A stretch of DNA of 64,000 nucleotides from Aureliella helgolandensis (GTDB taxonomy: Bacteria > Planctomycetota > Planctomycetia > Pirellulales > Pirellulaceae): contig NZ_CP036298.1 of NCBI RefSeq assembly GCF_007752135.1, forward strand, positions 496,001 through 560,000. Direction: 5' to 3'. Position numbers and translations under genes: made by a program. Of the stretch, positions 1 to 8,793 are shown in pieces. The notes under the pieces were generated by a model. It ran no database searches. It saw only the letters and a list, made by a program, of their open reading frames with translations, and was not told where the DNA came from. Numbering within the stretch: position 1 is the first letter of the stretch; each line of letters opens with the position of its first letter.

Positions 1-546
1 GCGGTGGTGGCCATGCACGAACGCCCCACGGCGAACCAGTGGTGTGGAATGCTGCTGATCTTGATTGCGTTTATTGCATTTTCAAGAGTCGGCAAACGGG
101 AAGGAATTCACTTTCGCAGCGATCGGGGAGTCCTCTTAATGGTGTTGGCCACCTTGCTTGGAGCCGCAAGTGCGCTGTATGACAAGTACTTATTGCAGCA
201 AGTGGGCTTGCCCCCGGCGGTCGTCCAAGCTTGGTTTTCCTTCTACTTGGTCCCGGTCATGCTGCCATTGTCCGTCCATTGGTGGCTCCGCGAGCGGCGC
301 CAGCATCCATTTCAGTGGCGGTGGTCCATTCCGATGATAGCCGTTTTTCTCCTGATCGCTGATTTCAGCTATTTTACTGCCGTGGCCGACACCGAGGCAC
401 TGATTTCGGTAATCTCCCCTCTCCGGAGAACCTCCATTCTGGTGCCGTTTCTGTTTGGGATCTTGCACCTTGGAGAGAAGAACTGGAAAGGCAAATTGGC
501 GTGTATCTGTGGCATTTTGCTGGGAGTGGTATGGTTAAGTCAGTAA
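1..546 (+). CDS. EamA/DMT-family transporter, C-terminal part (5' end outside window)
   Basis: The reading frame is open from the first base, so the start codon and the N-terminal half lie upstream. The visible 181 codons encode about five to six hydrophobic helices separated by short charged loops. A roughly 140-residue second half (from about residue 40 to the end) has the look of an EamA repeat: an alanine-glycine-rich helix with a YDKYLL segment, and a late PFLFGILHLGEK-type segment followed by a final helix ending in GILLGVVWLSQ. DMT exporters of this family have ten helices in two repeats, so roughly half the protein is present. Substrate cannot be told from the sequence. Family call is fairly sure; function is only 'inner-membrane metabolite or drug transporter'. 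Confidence 0.75.
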   Translation, partial: AVVAMHERPTANQWCGMLLILIAFIAFSRVGKREGIHFRSDRGVLLMVLATLLGAASALYDKYLLQQVGLPPAVVQAWFSFYLVPVMLPLSVHWWLRERRQHPFQWRWSIPMIAVFLLIADFSYFTAVADTEALISVISPLRRTSILVPFLFGILHLGEKNWKGKLACICGILLGVVWLSQ

Positions 547-735
547 TTACTAGAATTTAACCGTCCTGGAGTTTTTCCCAAAATGCACCGATGTAAACAG
601 TGGATTTGTAGGCTAGAATTCGTAGGTTATTCGGCTCTGCGCGACCTTGATGCGTCGAGTATTAGCGAAAGTGCGCCCTGCAACGGTTAGAGGGCGTAGG
701 CTTTTCATAAAATTATTCTAAATTTGATACTGGAT

Positions 736-963
736 ATGGTGATGAAAAACGGGATCTTGATCGGACGCCGTGGTGGCGGTTTTAGTGGGATTATTGGATG
801 GTTTATCCGCATTGTGATCTATGATATCTGCATCACTGGGATCTCTGATATCCTGGGAGTGTCTCGGATGGTAGCCCTCTTTATCTTCCTGGGTATCCTC
901 GCAGTGATTTCCTTTGGTGGTTATATCTTGAAGCAGCGTGTTGCACCTGGGATCGAGGATTAA
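736..963 (+). CDS. Small hypothetical membrane protein
   Basis: A 75-residue protein if started at the ATG at 736; an in-frame TTG at 724 and an ATG at 742 are alternatives and no clear ribosome site decides between them. It has a glycine-rich N-terminus (IGRRGGGFSG), then two strongly hydrophobic segments at about residues 16-35 and 43-65, and a short charged tail. Composition and the absence of rare-codon runs suggest it is real, but I do not recognise a family. It stands alone between the EamA transporter and the AIM24 gene, both on the same strand. Confidence 0.45.
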   Translation: MVMKNGILIGRRGGGFSGIIGWFIRIVIYDICITGISDILGVSRMVALFIFLGILAVISFGGYILKQRVAPGIED

Positions 964-1109
964 AGGGCACAGCACACCGGAATGCGAGCGCCGTGAGAGT
1001 CGGAATTCAACAGATCACTCCTGTCGAATCGGCTTACCTCCGATTCTGATTGAATGTTCCCTGAGGAACCTTGGATGTTTCCCGCTCGCCTTTCGAATGG
1101 ATTTTGAGA

Positions 1110-1793
1110 ATGGAATATCGGATTAATCACAACCCGATGTTTTCGATATTGGAGATTGATTTAGACCAAGCCGAAACGGTGGTCGCTCAGCCCGATAGTA
1201 TGTTGTCGATGACCGGTAGCATTCAGTTGAAGGCAGCCATGGGGCGGCGTGGAGCCGGCAAGCTGAGTGGCTTTAAGAGCATGCTGGGTGGTGAGAATTT
1301 TTTTACGGCCGAGTTCTCTGCCAAGAAGCCTGGGCAGACCCTGACACTTGCCCCCGACACCTACGGTGATATTCTGCCCCTGCCGCTCGATCATCAGGAG
1401 TCGTTCTATCTAACGCGAGGATCGTATCTGGCCAACATTGGTGAATGCGATCTGCAGATTAAGTATGGCGGCATCAAAGGGGTCATGAGTAAAAAGGGGC
1501 TGTTTCTACTGCATGCCTCGGGCACCGGAACCGTCTTCTGCCAAAGCTATGGTGCGCTGATCCAACGCGATTTGGTCGCAGGGGAAAAGTTCTATGTCGA
1601 CAATCGCTTTGTCGTCGCCTTTACCGATACCATTGAGTATCAATTGGTGAAAGCCACCGATACGCTCAAGGATTCGCTGTTCTCGGGTGAAGGCTTGGTG
1701 AATCGCTACACTGGGCCGGGCCGATTGTTCTACCAAACGCGCGCTAAGCCGAGTGGTGGCTGGCTGACTCAACTATTCCAGGCAGCGTTTTAG
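1110..1793 (+). CDS. AIM24 / TIGR00266 family protein
   Basis: A 227-residue protein of the AIM24 (DUF124) family, a beta-rich tryptophan-attenuation-protein-like fold found in many bacteria and in yeast mitochondria; its biochemical role is not settled. Family hallmarks are the opening MFSILEIDL strand, the VAQPDSMLSM segment, the GGENFFTAEF segment around residues 65-75, and the later GLFLLHASGTGTVF and VDNRFVVAF strands. The frame is open back to 1071, but the ATG at 1110 gives the usual family N-terminus (MEYRINHNPMF), so that start was chosen. The M48 protease gene follows 38 bases downstream on the same strand, and the pair may be cotranscribed. Confidence 0.85.
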   Translation: MEYRINHNPMFSILEIDLDQAETVVAQPDSMLSMTGSIQLKAAMGRRGAGKLSGFKSMLGGENFFTAEFSAKKPGQTLTLAPDTYGDILPLPLDHQESFYLTRGSYLANIGECDLQIKYGGIKGVMSKKGLFLLHASGTGTVFCQSYGALIQRDLVAGEKFYVDNRFVVAFTDTIEYQLVKATDTLKDSLFSGEGLVNRYTGPGRLFYQTRAKPSGGWLTQLFQAAF

Positions 1794-1831
1794 TCAGCTG
1801 CCAGTCGATGGGGCTTTCGTTCGAGGAAGAT

Positions 1832-3163
1832 ATGGCAGCAGGTGAATATGTTCCAGGGTTCGCCATTGAGCAGCCCACCCAGGCTCCACGTCGCTCCGAT
1901 TTGCTTTCCAAGCTGGAGAGTGCCAATCGCTCAGCTTGGCTATGGGTGACCGCCCAGATGGTCGCAGTGGCCGGGGCCGCGTTCTTGATCGACTGGCAGC
2001 GAATCATCAATGAGCCGTTGTTGTCGGCCGTGGCTATCGGCTTGATGGTCGGACCGCCGACCATGGAGCTGATGAAGCTCTGGGCACAGAATAAGAAGGA
2101 AATCGATGACCTGAAGGAGGACACTCGATTTGGCGAGTTCGACAAGCATCTTTTGCGACGACTCCAACGCGATACGTTGCGACAACTCGGCTTGCCCGAT
2201 GAACGCGTACCGGTCTATATCACGGCCGATAAATCGCTCAATGCCAGTGCCGTTCGCTTGGGGCTGGGCGCGTTTTTCAAATCGCTCAACGGAATCTATC
2301 TCAATCGACAAATTCTGCACCGCCTCGATCCCCAGGAGGTGCAGGATATCATGGGACATGAATTGGGGCACTACTACAAATACTATCTCGTCAACAGTCG
2401 CTTCCTAGCACTGACATTTTTGCTGGGCGGTATGGTCGGGTTGATCGTGGCCCAGTGGACGGGTATGTCCAGCTTTTTTAGTGTGATCATCTCTTTCGCT
2501 TGTGCATCGGGTTTCTGGAAGATCACCGGCTTGCTATGGTCCAAGCATGGCGAAACGATCGAGTACCTGTGTGACGATCTCGGCGCGCATGTGCATGGAG
2601 TGCATGTGTCGATCAACGGTTTGCTGAAGATCGGCATCGATGCCGAGACGCAGATGGAAATTCACCATCAGGCATTGCAGGCGACGCAGCATGGAAGTAT
2701 GAGTGCCCGGTCAGTGGTGGAAGCCGTTCAAGCCGCGATTCCATACGGAAATCCATCTCGCGAAGAGCTGGAGAAAGCGGTGGAACGCTCGCTGAAACTA
2801 CACGCTCGCAAGGAGAGTGGAATTTCGCTAGGCGGCTTCTACCGCTACTTGCGAGACAGTGAATCGGAGCAAAATGTCGAAGATCAACTCGCCGAGCAGC
2901 GGCAGATGTTTGAAGCTTTGCAGACCTTGCCACGACTCCCCTGGGAATCTCTGCTGCGTGATCCCCAGCAGATTCATTTTTCGGAAAATGAATTGCACCG
3001 ATTGATTGACTTGCTCGAATCGCGACCAACGGAATTGTTGTTTCGCTTGCCAGAGGAGGCGGCCAGGACCGGTGATGTCCATCCACCCCTACGGAACCGA
3101 ATCTTGTATCTCTGGTACAATCGTGGTGAGATAGAACAGAGTATACGACGCTCATTAGCCTAG
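1832..3163 (+). CDS. M48-family integral-membrane zinc metalloprotease
   Basis: The 443-residue protein carries the zinc-protease motif HELGH (residues 176-180) with the catalytic Glu between the two metal-binding His residues. It is followed by two strong transmembrane helices (about 193-235) and then an EYLCD segment that supplies the third zinc ligand, as in HtpX/Ste24-type M48 peptidases. One or two further hydrophobic stretches lie before the catalytic motif (about 40-75). The C-terminal 150 residues are charged, helical and presumably cytosolic. Start choice: an in-frame ATG at 1808 exists, but the ATG at 1832 has a GAGGAA purine run just upstream. Such proteases act in membrane-protein quality control; the substrate here is unknown. 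Confidence 0.82.
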   Translation: MAAGEYVPGFAIEQPTQAPRRSDLLSKLESANRSAWLWVTAQMVAVAGAAFLIDWQRIINEPLLSAVAIGLMVGPPTMELMKLWAQNKKEIDDLKEDTRFGEFDKHLLRRLQRDTLRQLGLPDERVPVYITADKSLNASAVRLGLGAFFKSLNGIYLNRQILHRLDPQEVQDIMGHELGHYYKYYLVNSRFLALTFLLGGMVGLIVAQWTGMSSFFSVIISFACASGFWKITGLLWSKHGETIEYLCDDLGAHVHGVHVSINGLLKIGIDAETQMEIHHQALQATQHGSMSARSVVEAVQAAIPYGNPSREELEKAVERSLKLHARKESGISLGGFYRYLRDSESEQNVEDQLAEQRQMFEALQTLPRLPWESLLRDPQQIHFSENELHRLIDLLESRPTELLFRLPEEAARTGDVHPPLRNRILYLWYNRGEIEQSIRRSLA

Positions 3164-3221
3164 CTTCTGCACTAGGGGCCCGGCTGGGTGTGAGGGGAGA
3201 CCTTCTCAGCAAGGGGGAGCG

Positions 3222-4118
3222 ATGGGAGAATCTTTTGAGTATCAAATTGGCGCAGGAAAATTTCGAAGCCAGCAGGAGCAGATCCTCGCACATTTGGTTG
3301 ACAAGCAACTATTTGCGATTAATTCGATTAAGGGACCGTACGACGCCTGCTTGGTCGACTTTGTCCGCCAACTTGTACTAGATCACTTAAAAATTGGCTC
3401 GCATCAATGGAGTGACGTATTTCTGCTTGGGACAAAGCCAAGCTTTCCCAGAACGTTGTATACGCAACTTGGTGGTGAACCAATTTCTGGCGGAGGTGCC
3501 ATTGGACGGAACGGTGAACCCCTGCCTCTTATCGCGCAGTTAGATTTTCGTTTTTCCAGAGATATTTGCAAGTTTGTTGAAACAGATATTCTTCAAGTTT
3601 TTGGCGAACCAGAATCGGGTGAAGAGTTAGTTTGTCGGTGGGTAAAACTTGACGAAAAACACCCGGTGAATACCAGTACTGAATTCCACGCAACATCGTT
3701 GAAGCCCTGCCTGTACGCATGGTACCGCTGGCGAACGCCAACTTTTCCTTCGTGGTCCGCAAAAGATGGTTCCGAAATAAGTAGCGTTAATCTTCCAAGC
3801 GGTAAATTTGTAGTTGACCTGGACTTCTTCTTGCAACCGTTGGCTCTACAAATCGGAATGTTTCCCATAGATCCACCAGGAGGTTTGGGTGAGCTTCTTA
3901 CGGAAGACGAATGTATTATTGCTACGATCCCAACTATTTACGCCCAGAGTGAGCAAGTTTGGGAATTTGCAGACCAGAGCAGCCCAATTGCAGAAGATGA
4001 GGCAGAGCGTTTGTCTTTCGTTTTAGGTGGAAGGGAACTCGGCTACGCACCCTTGGGAGTGATTTATGTCATTGGATCAGAAAGCTGCGGAATTCGCGCG
4101 GAGTTTATTGAATTTTAG
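3222..4118 (+). CDS. DUF1963 (YwqG-like) hypothetical protein
   Basis: A 298-residue soluble protein with no signal peptide or membrane segment. The middle part has the pattern of DUF1963/YwqG proteins: an LGGEP turn at about residue 87, then a proline-rich PLPLIAQLDF strand at about 102 and a DILQVFGEP segment near 123. Molecular function of that family is unknown. A GGGGGAGC purine run directly precedes the ATG at 3222, which supports this start. The gene is visibly richer in A and T and in codons such as ATT, TTT and AAA than its neighbours, and it sits right beside a tandem-repeat block, so it may be a recent arrival. The family call is tentative; that it is a real gene is likely. Confidence 0.6.
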   Translation: MGESFEYQIGAGKFRSQQEQILAHLVDKQLFAINSIKGPYDACLVDFVRQLVLDHLKIGSHQWSDVFLLGTKPSFPRTLYTQLGGEPISGGGAIGRNGEPLPLIAQLDFRFSRDICKFVETDILQVFGEPESGEELVCRWVKLDEKHPVNTSTEFHATSLKPCLYAWYRWRTPTFPSWSAKDGSEISSVNLPSGKFVVDLDFFLQPLALQIGMFPIDPPGGLGELLTEDECIIATIPTIYAQSEQVWEFADQSSPIAEDEAERLSFVLGGRELGYAPLGVIYVIGSESCGIRAEFIEF

Positions 4119-4420
4119 GTTTTTTGTTGAGTTAGTTGGATAGCCGATCAACCTTAGAAGCGAATCTGCTAGCCAGTGTTTTTTGTCACGGTCACAACAT
4201 CTTGACAAAGATTTCGCCCCCTCTGCTCCGGTGGAGGATGCTGCTGCGGGGTTTCTTCTCGAATCGCCTTTTACTTGCGGTTTTTCCTAAGCCGGCTAGT
4301 CGAGGTGTTGAGACTGCGACTGATGACGAACAGGCCTCTGCATAGCGAGTGGGGCTGGGATGTGCGGTTTGGCACGAGGTAAAACGTGGGGTGGGACAAG
4401 CCAGGGATATCGTTTTCTGC

Positions 4421-6145
4421 TTCAATGCAGTAAGGGCGCTTGCTCCGCCGGGGCAAGCCCGTAACGGAGGCCGGTTGGCCGCGTGTGGGGCGCTCACTGG
4501 TAGCCACCAGTTGTGCGCTCCGGTCCGGGGCAAGCCCGGCGGAAGCTGAAGAGGGACGTCGCTACTTGCGTGTGGGCAAGGTTGACTCTATCGCTTCCGT
4601 CCGGCTTGCCCGGGCGGGGTAACAACTGGCGGCTACCACTCTCCACGGTCCTTACCATCGGATCTCCGTTTCGGGCTCGTCCCGGCGGAATCAACGACTG
4701 TTAACTTTGCTGAAAAACGACCAATGCCATCTTGGGGCAGCGATCCTAGAGGGTTCGATGTATCTGCACCGGTGGAATGTGGTGATGCGGGTTTTCTTCG
4801 CTGGTACCTTTTCTTCACTCGCTATTGCAGGATTACAGTACGTGTAGGCTTATGTAAGATAAGCAATTGAAAAAGGTAAAGTGGAAATTGTAAAAGTGAG
4901 GGTAAGTTGAAGCGAACTCAACCAATTTTACTTTTCAACTTGCAATTTCACAATCGGCTTTCTCCGTCGGAGTGTGAAGGTGTTTGGCGGGGGATTTCGG
5001 TCTTAGAACTCAGCTGGGTGCGTCCTCCGCTGTAGTGCATGGTAACATGGACGAAACCGAAAACGCTTCAGCATCGCAACAATGAGTCCTGGTGCCTTTT
5101 CTTCAATGCAGTAAGGACGCTTGCTCCGCCGGGGCGAGCCCGTAACGGAGGCCGGTTGGCCGCGTGTGGGGCGCTCACTGGTAGCCACCAGTTGTGCGCT
5201 CCGGTCCGGGGCAAGCCCGGCGGAAGCTGAAGAGGGACGTCGCTACTTGTGTGTGGGCAAGGTTGACTCTATCGCTTCCGTCCGGCTTGTCCGGGCGGGG
5301 TAACAACTGACGGCTACCACTCTCCACGGTCCTTACCATCGGCTCTCCGTTTCGAGCTCGTCCTGGCGGAATCAACGACTGTTAACTTTGCTGAAGAACG
5401 ACCAACGCCATCTTGGGGCAGCGATCCTAGAGAGTTCGATGTATCTGCACCGGTGGAATGTGGTGATGCGGGTTTTCTTCGCTGGTACCTTTTCTTCACT
5501 CGCTATTGCAGGATTACAGTACGTGTAGGCTTATGTAAGATAAGCAATTGAAAAAGGTAAAGTGGAAATTGTAAAAGTGAGGGTAAGTTGAAGCGAACTC
5601 AACCAATTTTACTTTTCAACTTGCAATTTCACAATCGGCTTTCTCCGTCGGAGTGTGAAGGTGTTTGGCGGGGGATTTCGGTCTTAGAACTCAGCTGGGT
5701 GCGTCCTCCGCTGTAGTGCATGGTAACATGGACGAAACCGAAAACGCTTCAGCATCGCAACAATGAGTCCTGGTGCCTTTTCTTCAATGCAGTAAGGACG
5801 CTTGCTCCGCCGGGGCGAGCCCGTAACGGAGGCCGGTTGGCCGCGTGTGGGGCGCTCACTGGTAGCCACCAGTTGTGCGCTCCGGTCCGGGGCAAGCCCG
5901 GCGGAAGCTGAAGAGGGACGTCGCTACTTGTGTGTGGGCAAGGTTGACTCTATCGCTTCCGTCCGGCTTGTCCGGGCAGGGTAACAACTGACGGCTACCA
6001 CTCTCCACGGTCCTTACCATCGGCTCTCCGTTTCGGGCTCGTCCTGGCGGAATCAACGACTGTTAACTTTGCTGAAGAACGACCAACGCCATCTTGGGGC
6101 AGCGATCCTAGAGAGTTCGATGTATCTCCACCGGTGGAATGTGGT
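4421..6145. repeat. 681-bp tandem repeat array, about 2.5 copies
   Basis: The unit starting at about 4421 recurs at about 5102 and 5783, an exact period of 681 bases, with few substitutions between copies. The third copy ends at about 6145, after which the sequence diverges. A decayed piece of the unit (the CAGCATCGCAACAATGAGTCC stretch region) reappears at about 6240-6295. Each unit has a GC-rich first third with four inverted-type motifs and an AT-rich centre (about 4845-4970 in copy 1) with an imperfect hairpin. Short ORFs in all frames repeat with the same period and show no protein-like features, so I regard the block as non-coding. No transposase or terminal repeat is visible. Confidence 0.9.
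4442..4690. repeat. Four GC-rich REP-like motifs within the repeat unit
   Basis: Within one unit the motif CCGGGGCAAGCCCGGCGG or its reverse complement recurs in degenerate form at about 4442-4461, 4518-4543, 4593-4620 (inverted) and 4672-4690. The third faces the others, so pairs could fold into long hairpins. The same four sites repeat 681 and 1362 bases later. They resemble REP/BIME-type extragenic palindromes in size and base composition; no REP-associated transposase is present in the window. Confidence 0.6.
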
Positions 6146-6325
6146 GATTCGTTTTCTCCGAGGGAGGGAAGTTGTCACGATTCTGTACGGGTGATTTCGG
6201 TGTTGGTACGTGTGCTGGACACATGCACCGCTGTCGTGCATGTTGACATGGCCGCCAGCAAAACCGCCTCAGCATCGCAACAATGAGTCCTGACAGCTTT
6301 CTCCAAAGGGGGCTGTCGCTGCGGT

Positions 6326-6613
6326 TTACTGCGAGCCGTCCATGAGCTTTCTAAGCTGCGCGCGGACCGTCTTGAAACGCTCGACTCCGATCGCTCCTAG
6401 AGCCACTCCGACCACCAACAGGCACACGCTTAGAATCTGCATGTGGAGCTGATTTGGGAAGAGTTGGAGGAGCGTGCAGCCACCTGCGATGAGCCCGAGG
6501 GCGGTGCGTAGGTAGGCCAGCATAGTTCTCTCTCCTGCCAATCGCGTTCGTTCGCAGGCGAGGTGATCGCTGAGGCTTAGTTCGCTTGTTTGGCGTTGTT
6601 CGTTGGCAGGCAT
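6326..6613 (-). CDS. DUF202 (YidH-type) small membrane protein
   Basis: A 95-residue protein with the DUF202 signature near the N-terminus (LACERTRLAGERTMLAYLRTAL, residues about 18-39), followed by two hydrophobic helices (about 36-52 and 58-77) and a basic C-terminus. Family members are small inner-membrane proteins of unknown role. The start codon lies 37 bases inside the upstream glycosyltransferase gene, and no later Met would keep the signature, so the overlap seems genuine and implies translational coupling. The gene ends next to the 681-bp repeat array. Confidence 0.82.
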   Translation of the reverse strand: MPANEQRQTSELSLSDHLACERTRLAGERTMLAYLRTALGLIAGGCTLLQLFPNQLHMQILSVCLLVVGVALGAIGVERFKTVRAQLRKLMDGSQ

Positions 6614-7488
6614 GAGGGGCTTCGTAGGGCTGATAGTAATTGCCTTGGGAATTGGGACATCCGCCGAAATGTGCGAGTGTTCTTATAGAGCAGGCCCTGC
6701 CAGTAGATAGGGTTTCTCCACCGATAGACGAGTTTTGCTGGAGGCGTTTCCCAGTTCTTGTTCGCGATTCGCTGGTTCATCACTTGCGGATGTGTTCCCT
6801 GAAACGCTTCGCAGGTTCGCAGATTCCAAGCATACTCCCGCGCTTCGCTGGCTTCGCCGGGAGTCACCATGCGACCATCGTATAGGCTTTGGAAATAGTT
6901 GTTCTTCGCAGCCATGTTTTGTGGCGGTTTGACGTAGCCATAGTGATAGATCCAGGCTCCGCAGGATACGGATTTCAGCTTGTGGTCGCCGCGCCCGAAC
7001 CCGCAAGCGTCGCCGACCGATTGGATTCCACGTTGGGGGCGAACGATGCGAACTTGACGGCGGTACGGGAGTGGGTCGCGAATTCCATAATCTGCCCGGA
7101 AATGGTGGTAGCGAAAGCTGATCGCGTCCACCGATGGGCTATGTTCGTACCTGCGCATGGTGGCCTGGATTCGAGCTAAGTCCTGTTCATGCACGACTTC
7201 ATCGGCCTGGATGTAAAAGCACCAATCGCCAGTGCACTCGGCCAAAGCTAGATTCGTTTGCTGCGCCAGCACGGTACCACCGCGCCGCTGAGCATCGTCC
7301 CACACCGTGTCGATGATGCGTATCTTGGGGCTTCCGATTGACTCGATCAATTCCCGCGTTGCGTCGCAGCTATTGCCTACCGCAACGATCATTTCGTCGA
7401 CCGCTGGCAATATCGAGCGAATGCTTTCGACGACCGGATAGTCGTACTGCACAGCATTGCGCACAATCGTGAATCCAGATACAAACAT
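6577..7488 (-). CDS. Family 2 glycosyltransferase
   Basis: A 303-residue cytosolic enzyme with a GT-A style N-terminus: FTIVRNA at residues 6-12, then DEMIVAVGNSCDATRELI (about 31-48), and an acidic metal/nucleotide-sugar site FYIQADEVVHE at about residue 91. This type of GT2 protein transfers a sugar from a nucleotide donor onto a glycan, probably surface polysaccharide. The C-terminal third (about 200-303) is basic and rich in aromatic residues and may contact the acceptor or membrane. It is transcribed with the overlapping DUF202 gene and lies downstream of a GT9 heptosyltransferase-like gene on the same strand, separated by a long inverted repeat. Donor and acceptor cannot be deduced. Confidence 0.82.
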   Translation of the reverse strand: MFVSGFTIVRNAVQYDYPVVESIRSILPAVDEMIVAVGNSCDATRELIESIGSPKIRIIDTVWDDAQRRGGTVLAQQTNLALAECTGDWCFYIQADEVVHEQDLARIQATMRRYEHSPSVDAISFRYHHFRADYGIRDPLPYRRQVRIVRPQRGIQSVGDACGFGRGDHKLKSVSCGAWIYHYGYVKPPQNMAAKNNYFQSLYDGRMVTPGEASEAREYAWNLRTCEAFQGTHPQVMNQRIANKNWETPPAKLVYRWRNPIYWQGLLYKNTRTFRRMSQFPRQLLSALRSPSCLPTNNAKQAN

Positions 7489-7574
7489 CTTCGTCGCCTG
7501 TGGGGTGAATGGAGATCGTGGCCGCGCACGCGAAGCTAGTGCATTGTCAAATGCTTAATTTACGGGTTGCCCGG

Positions 7575-7647
7575 AAAAAGGTGTCCGACACCAAAAGTGC
7601 AAAGCACCCAAAGGGCCGCTCCGGCTTTTGGTGTCGGACACCTTTTT
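7575..7647 (-). terminator. Perfect 23-bp inverted repeat with T-run; terminator or REP-like element
   Basis: Positions 7575-7597 and 7625-7647 are exact reverse complements (23 bp), with a 27-base loop. Each arm holds the near-palindrome GGTGTCSGACACC. Reading from the GT9 gene (which ends at 7690), the hairpin finishes in a T-run, so it could terminate that transcript. The internal near-palindromes also make it look like a mobile extragenic palindrome. Confidence 0.7.
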
Positions 7648-7689
7648 TCGAACGCTCGCTAAACCCTAATTCTTAGTGTTGACGATGCA

Positions 7690-8793
7690 CTAGGCTGCGG
7701 TTTTCAGTCGTTGTGAGGTGCGTTGAATTTCCCCAAAAACACGTGCGACACCCAGGTGATGGATCCGAGGGGTGAGCGTGTCCGAGGAGGGAACGTCGGG
7801 TGCCACAATTTCAATTTCGGGCACATTGTAAGTTCGTGTCCAATCGGGAGTGGTGGTCCCATAGAGTGTGAGCACGGTGCGTCCCATCGCGGTAGCGATA
7901 TGGCGTGGCCCGCTGTCGGTGGTGACGACCATGTGTGCTCTACGCATCACTGCTTTGGTGAGTCCGAGGGGAAGGTCGTCGACGGCCCCCATGCTGCCAA
8001 TCCGCGGGTGGTTGGCTCGCATGGCAATGTCATTGGCTACCTGCCGTTCACCGCGCCCGCAATGCAGGAGGACTTGCCAGCCCAGTTGTTCGGCCACGGT
8101 TTGAGAGAGTTCCAGAACTCGAGATGCTGGCCACACGCGCCCGTCGTCGGTGGCGGCATTGCTGTTGATGACGAGGGTCGGATGGCCAATGTCGAAGTCG
8201 AGCAAGTGCCATAGCGAGTCGGCCGAGCGCTCGTCTGCGGGCGAGATGCCGAGGCGCATCTGCCGATCGCTCCCTTCACAGCCCAGTCTCTGGACGAGTT
8301 CGAGGTAGCAGTCTACCGGAGAGGAGCGGACGTAGCCGTGGGTATCCCGGGCTGCCGGGACTGGCTCGCTGAGCAGCCAGCCTCGACCGTCGCGTGCGTA
8401 GCCCACCGTACGACGGGCGCCGGATAGTTTAGCTAGCATTGCGGACCAGAAGGAATTGGTGAGCAGTACGAAGGTATCGAGTCGCGCCTGGCGGACCAGC
8501 GGCACGAGGCCCCAGCGGGTAGCCAGTCCCGGACGGCTTTTCTTTTCGAACAGAATCTGTTGATCGAAGGGAGTGGGGCCGTCGGCCAGCATTTCAGCGA
8601 TGACGGGACGCATCAAACCGACCAATTCCGCATCTGGAAAGGTTTGCCGGAGTGCATGCAGAGCGGGCGTTGCCATGCATGCGTCGCCAATCCAGGAGGG
8701 CATGAGCACGCCGATCTTGGATTGAGGCGAAGTGCTCTTGGCGGTTGCTTGCTCCTTGGCCGAGTTGCTCGGCAGTCCAGTTGGGGTGGTCAC
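7690..8793 (-). CDS. GT9-family glycosyltransferase (LPS heptosyltransferase II-like)
   Basis: A 367-residue protein of the GT9/ADP-heptose:LPS heptosyltransferase family. After about 25 polar residues the first Rossmann-like domain opens with IGVLMPSWIGDACMATPALHAL (split here only for description: strand about 27-31, helix from 35). The C-terminal domain has the family donor-site signature VVTTDSGPRHIATAMG at about residue 290, followed by LYGTTTPDWTRTY. These enzymes add a heptose or related sugar to the LPS inner core, which fits the Kdo genes near 57 kb. The ATG at 8793 gives a slightly long N-terminus, and a start a few codons later is possible. No waaC partner is next to it. Confidence 0.82.
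   Translation of the reverse strand: MTTPTGLPSNSAKEQATAKSTSPQSKIGVLMPSWIGDACMATPALHALRQTFPDAELVGLMRPVIAEMLADGPTPFDQQILFEKKSRPGLATRWGLVPLVRQARLDTFVLLTNSFWSAMLAKLSGARRTVGYARDGRGWLLSEPVPAARDTHGYVRSSPVDCYLELVQRLGCEGSDRQMRLGISPADERSADSLWHLLDFDIGHPTLVINSNAATDDGRVWPASRVLELSQTVAEQLGWQVLLHCGRGERQVANDIAMRANHPRIGSMGAVDDLPLGLTKAVMRRAHMVVTTDSGPRHIATAMGRTVLTLYGTTTPDWTRTYNVPEIEIVAPDVPSSDTLTPRIHHLGVARVFGEIQRTSQRLKTAA

Noticed and set aside
4349-6056. Many short open frames (60-78 codons) in the 681-bp repeats
   Set aside because: They recur with the repeat period, occur in several frames on both strands and look low-complexity, so they are properties of the repeated DNA and not genes.
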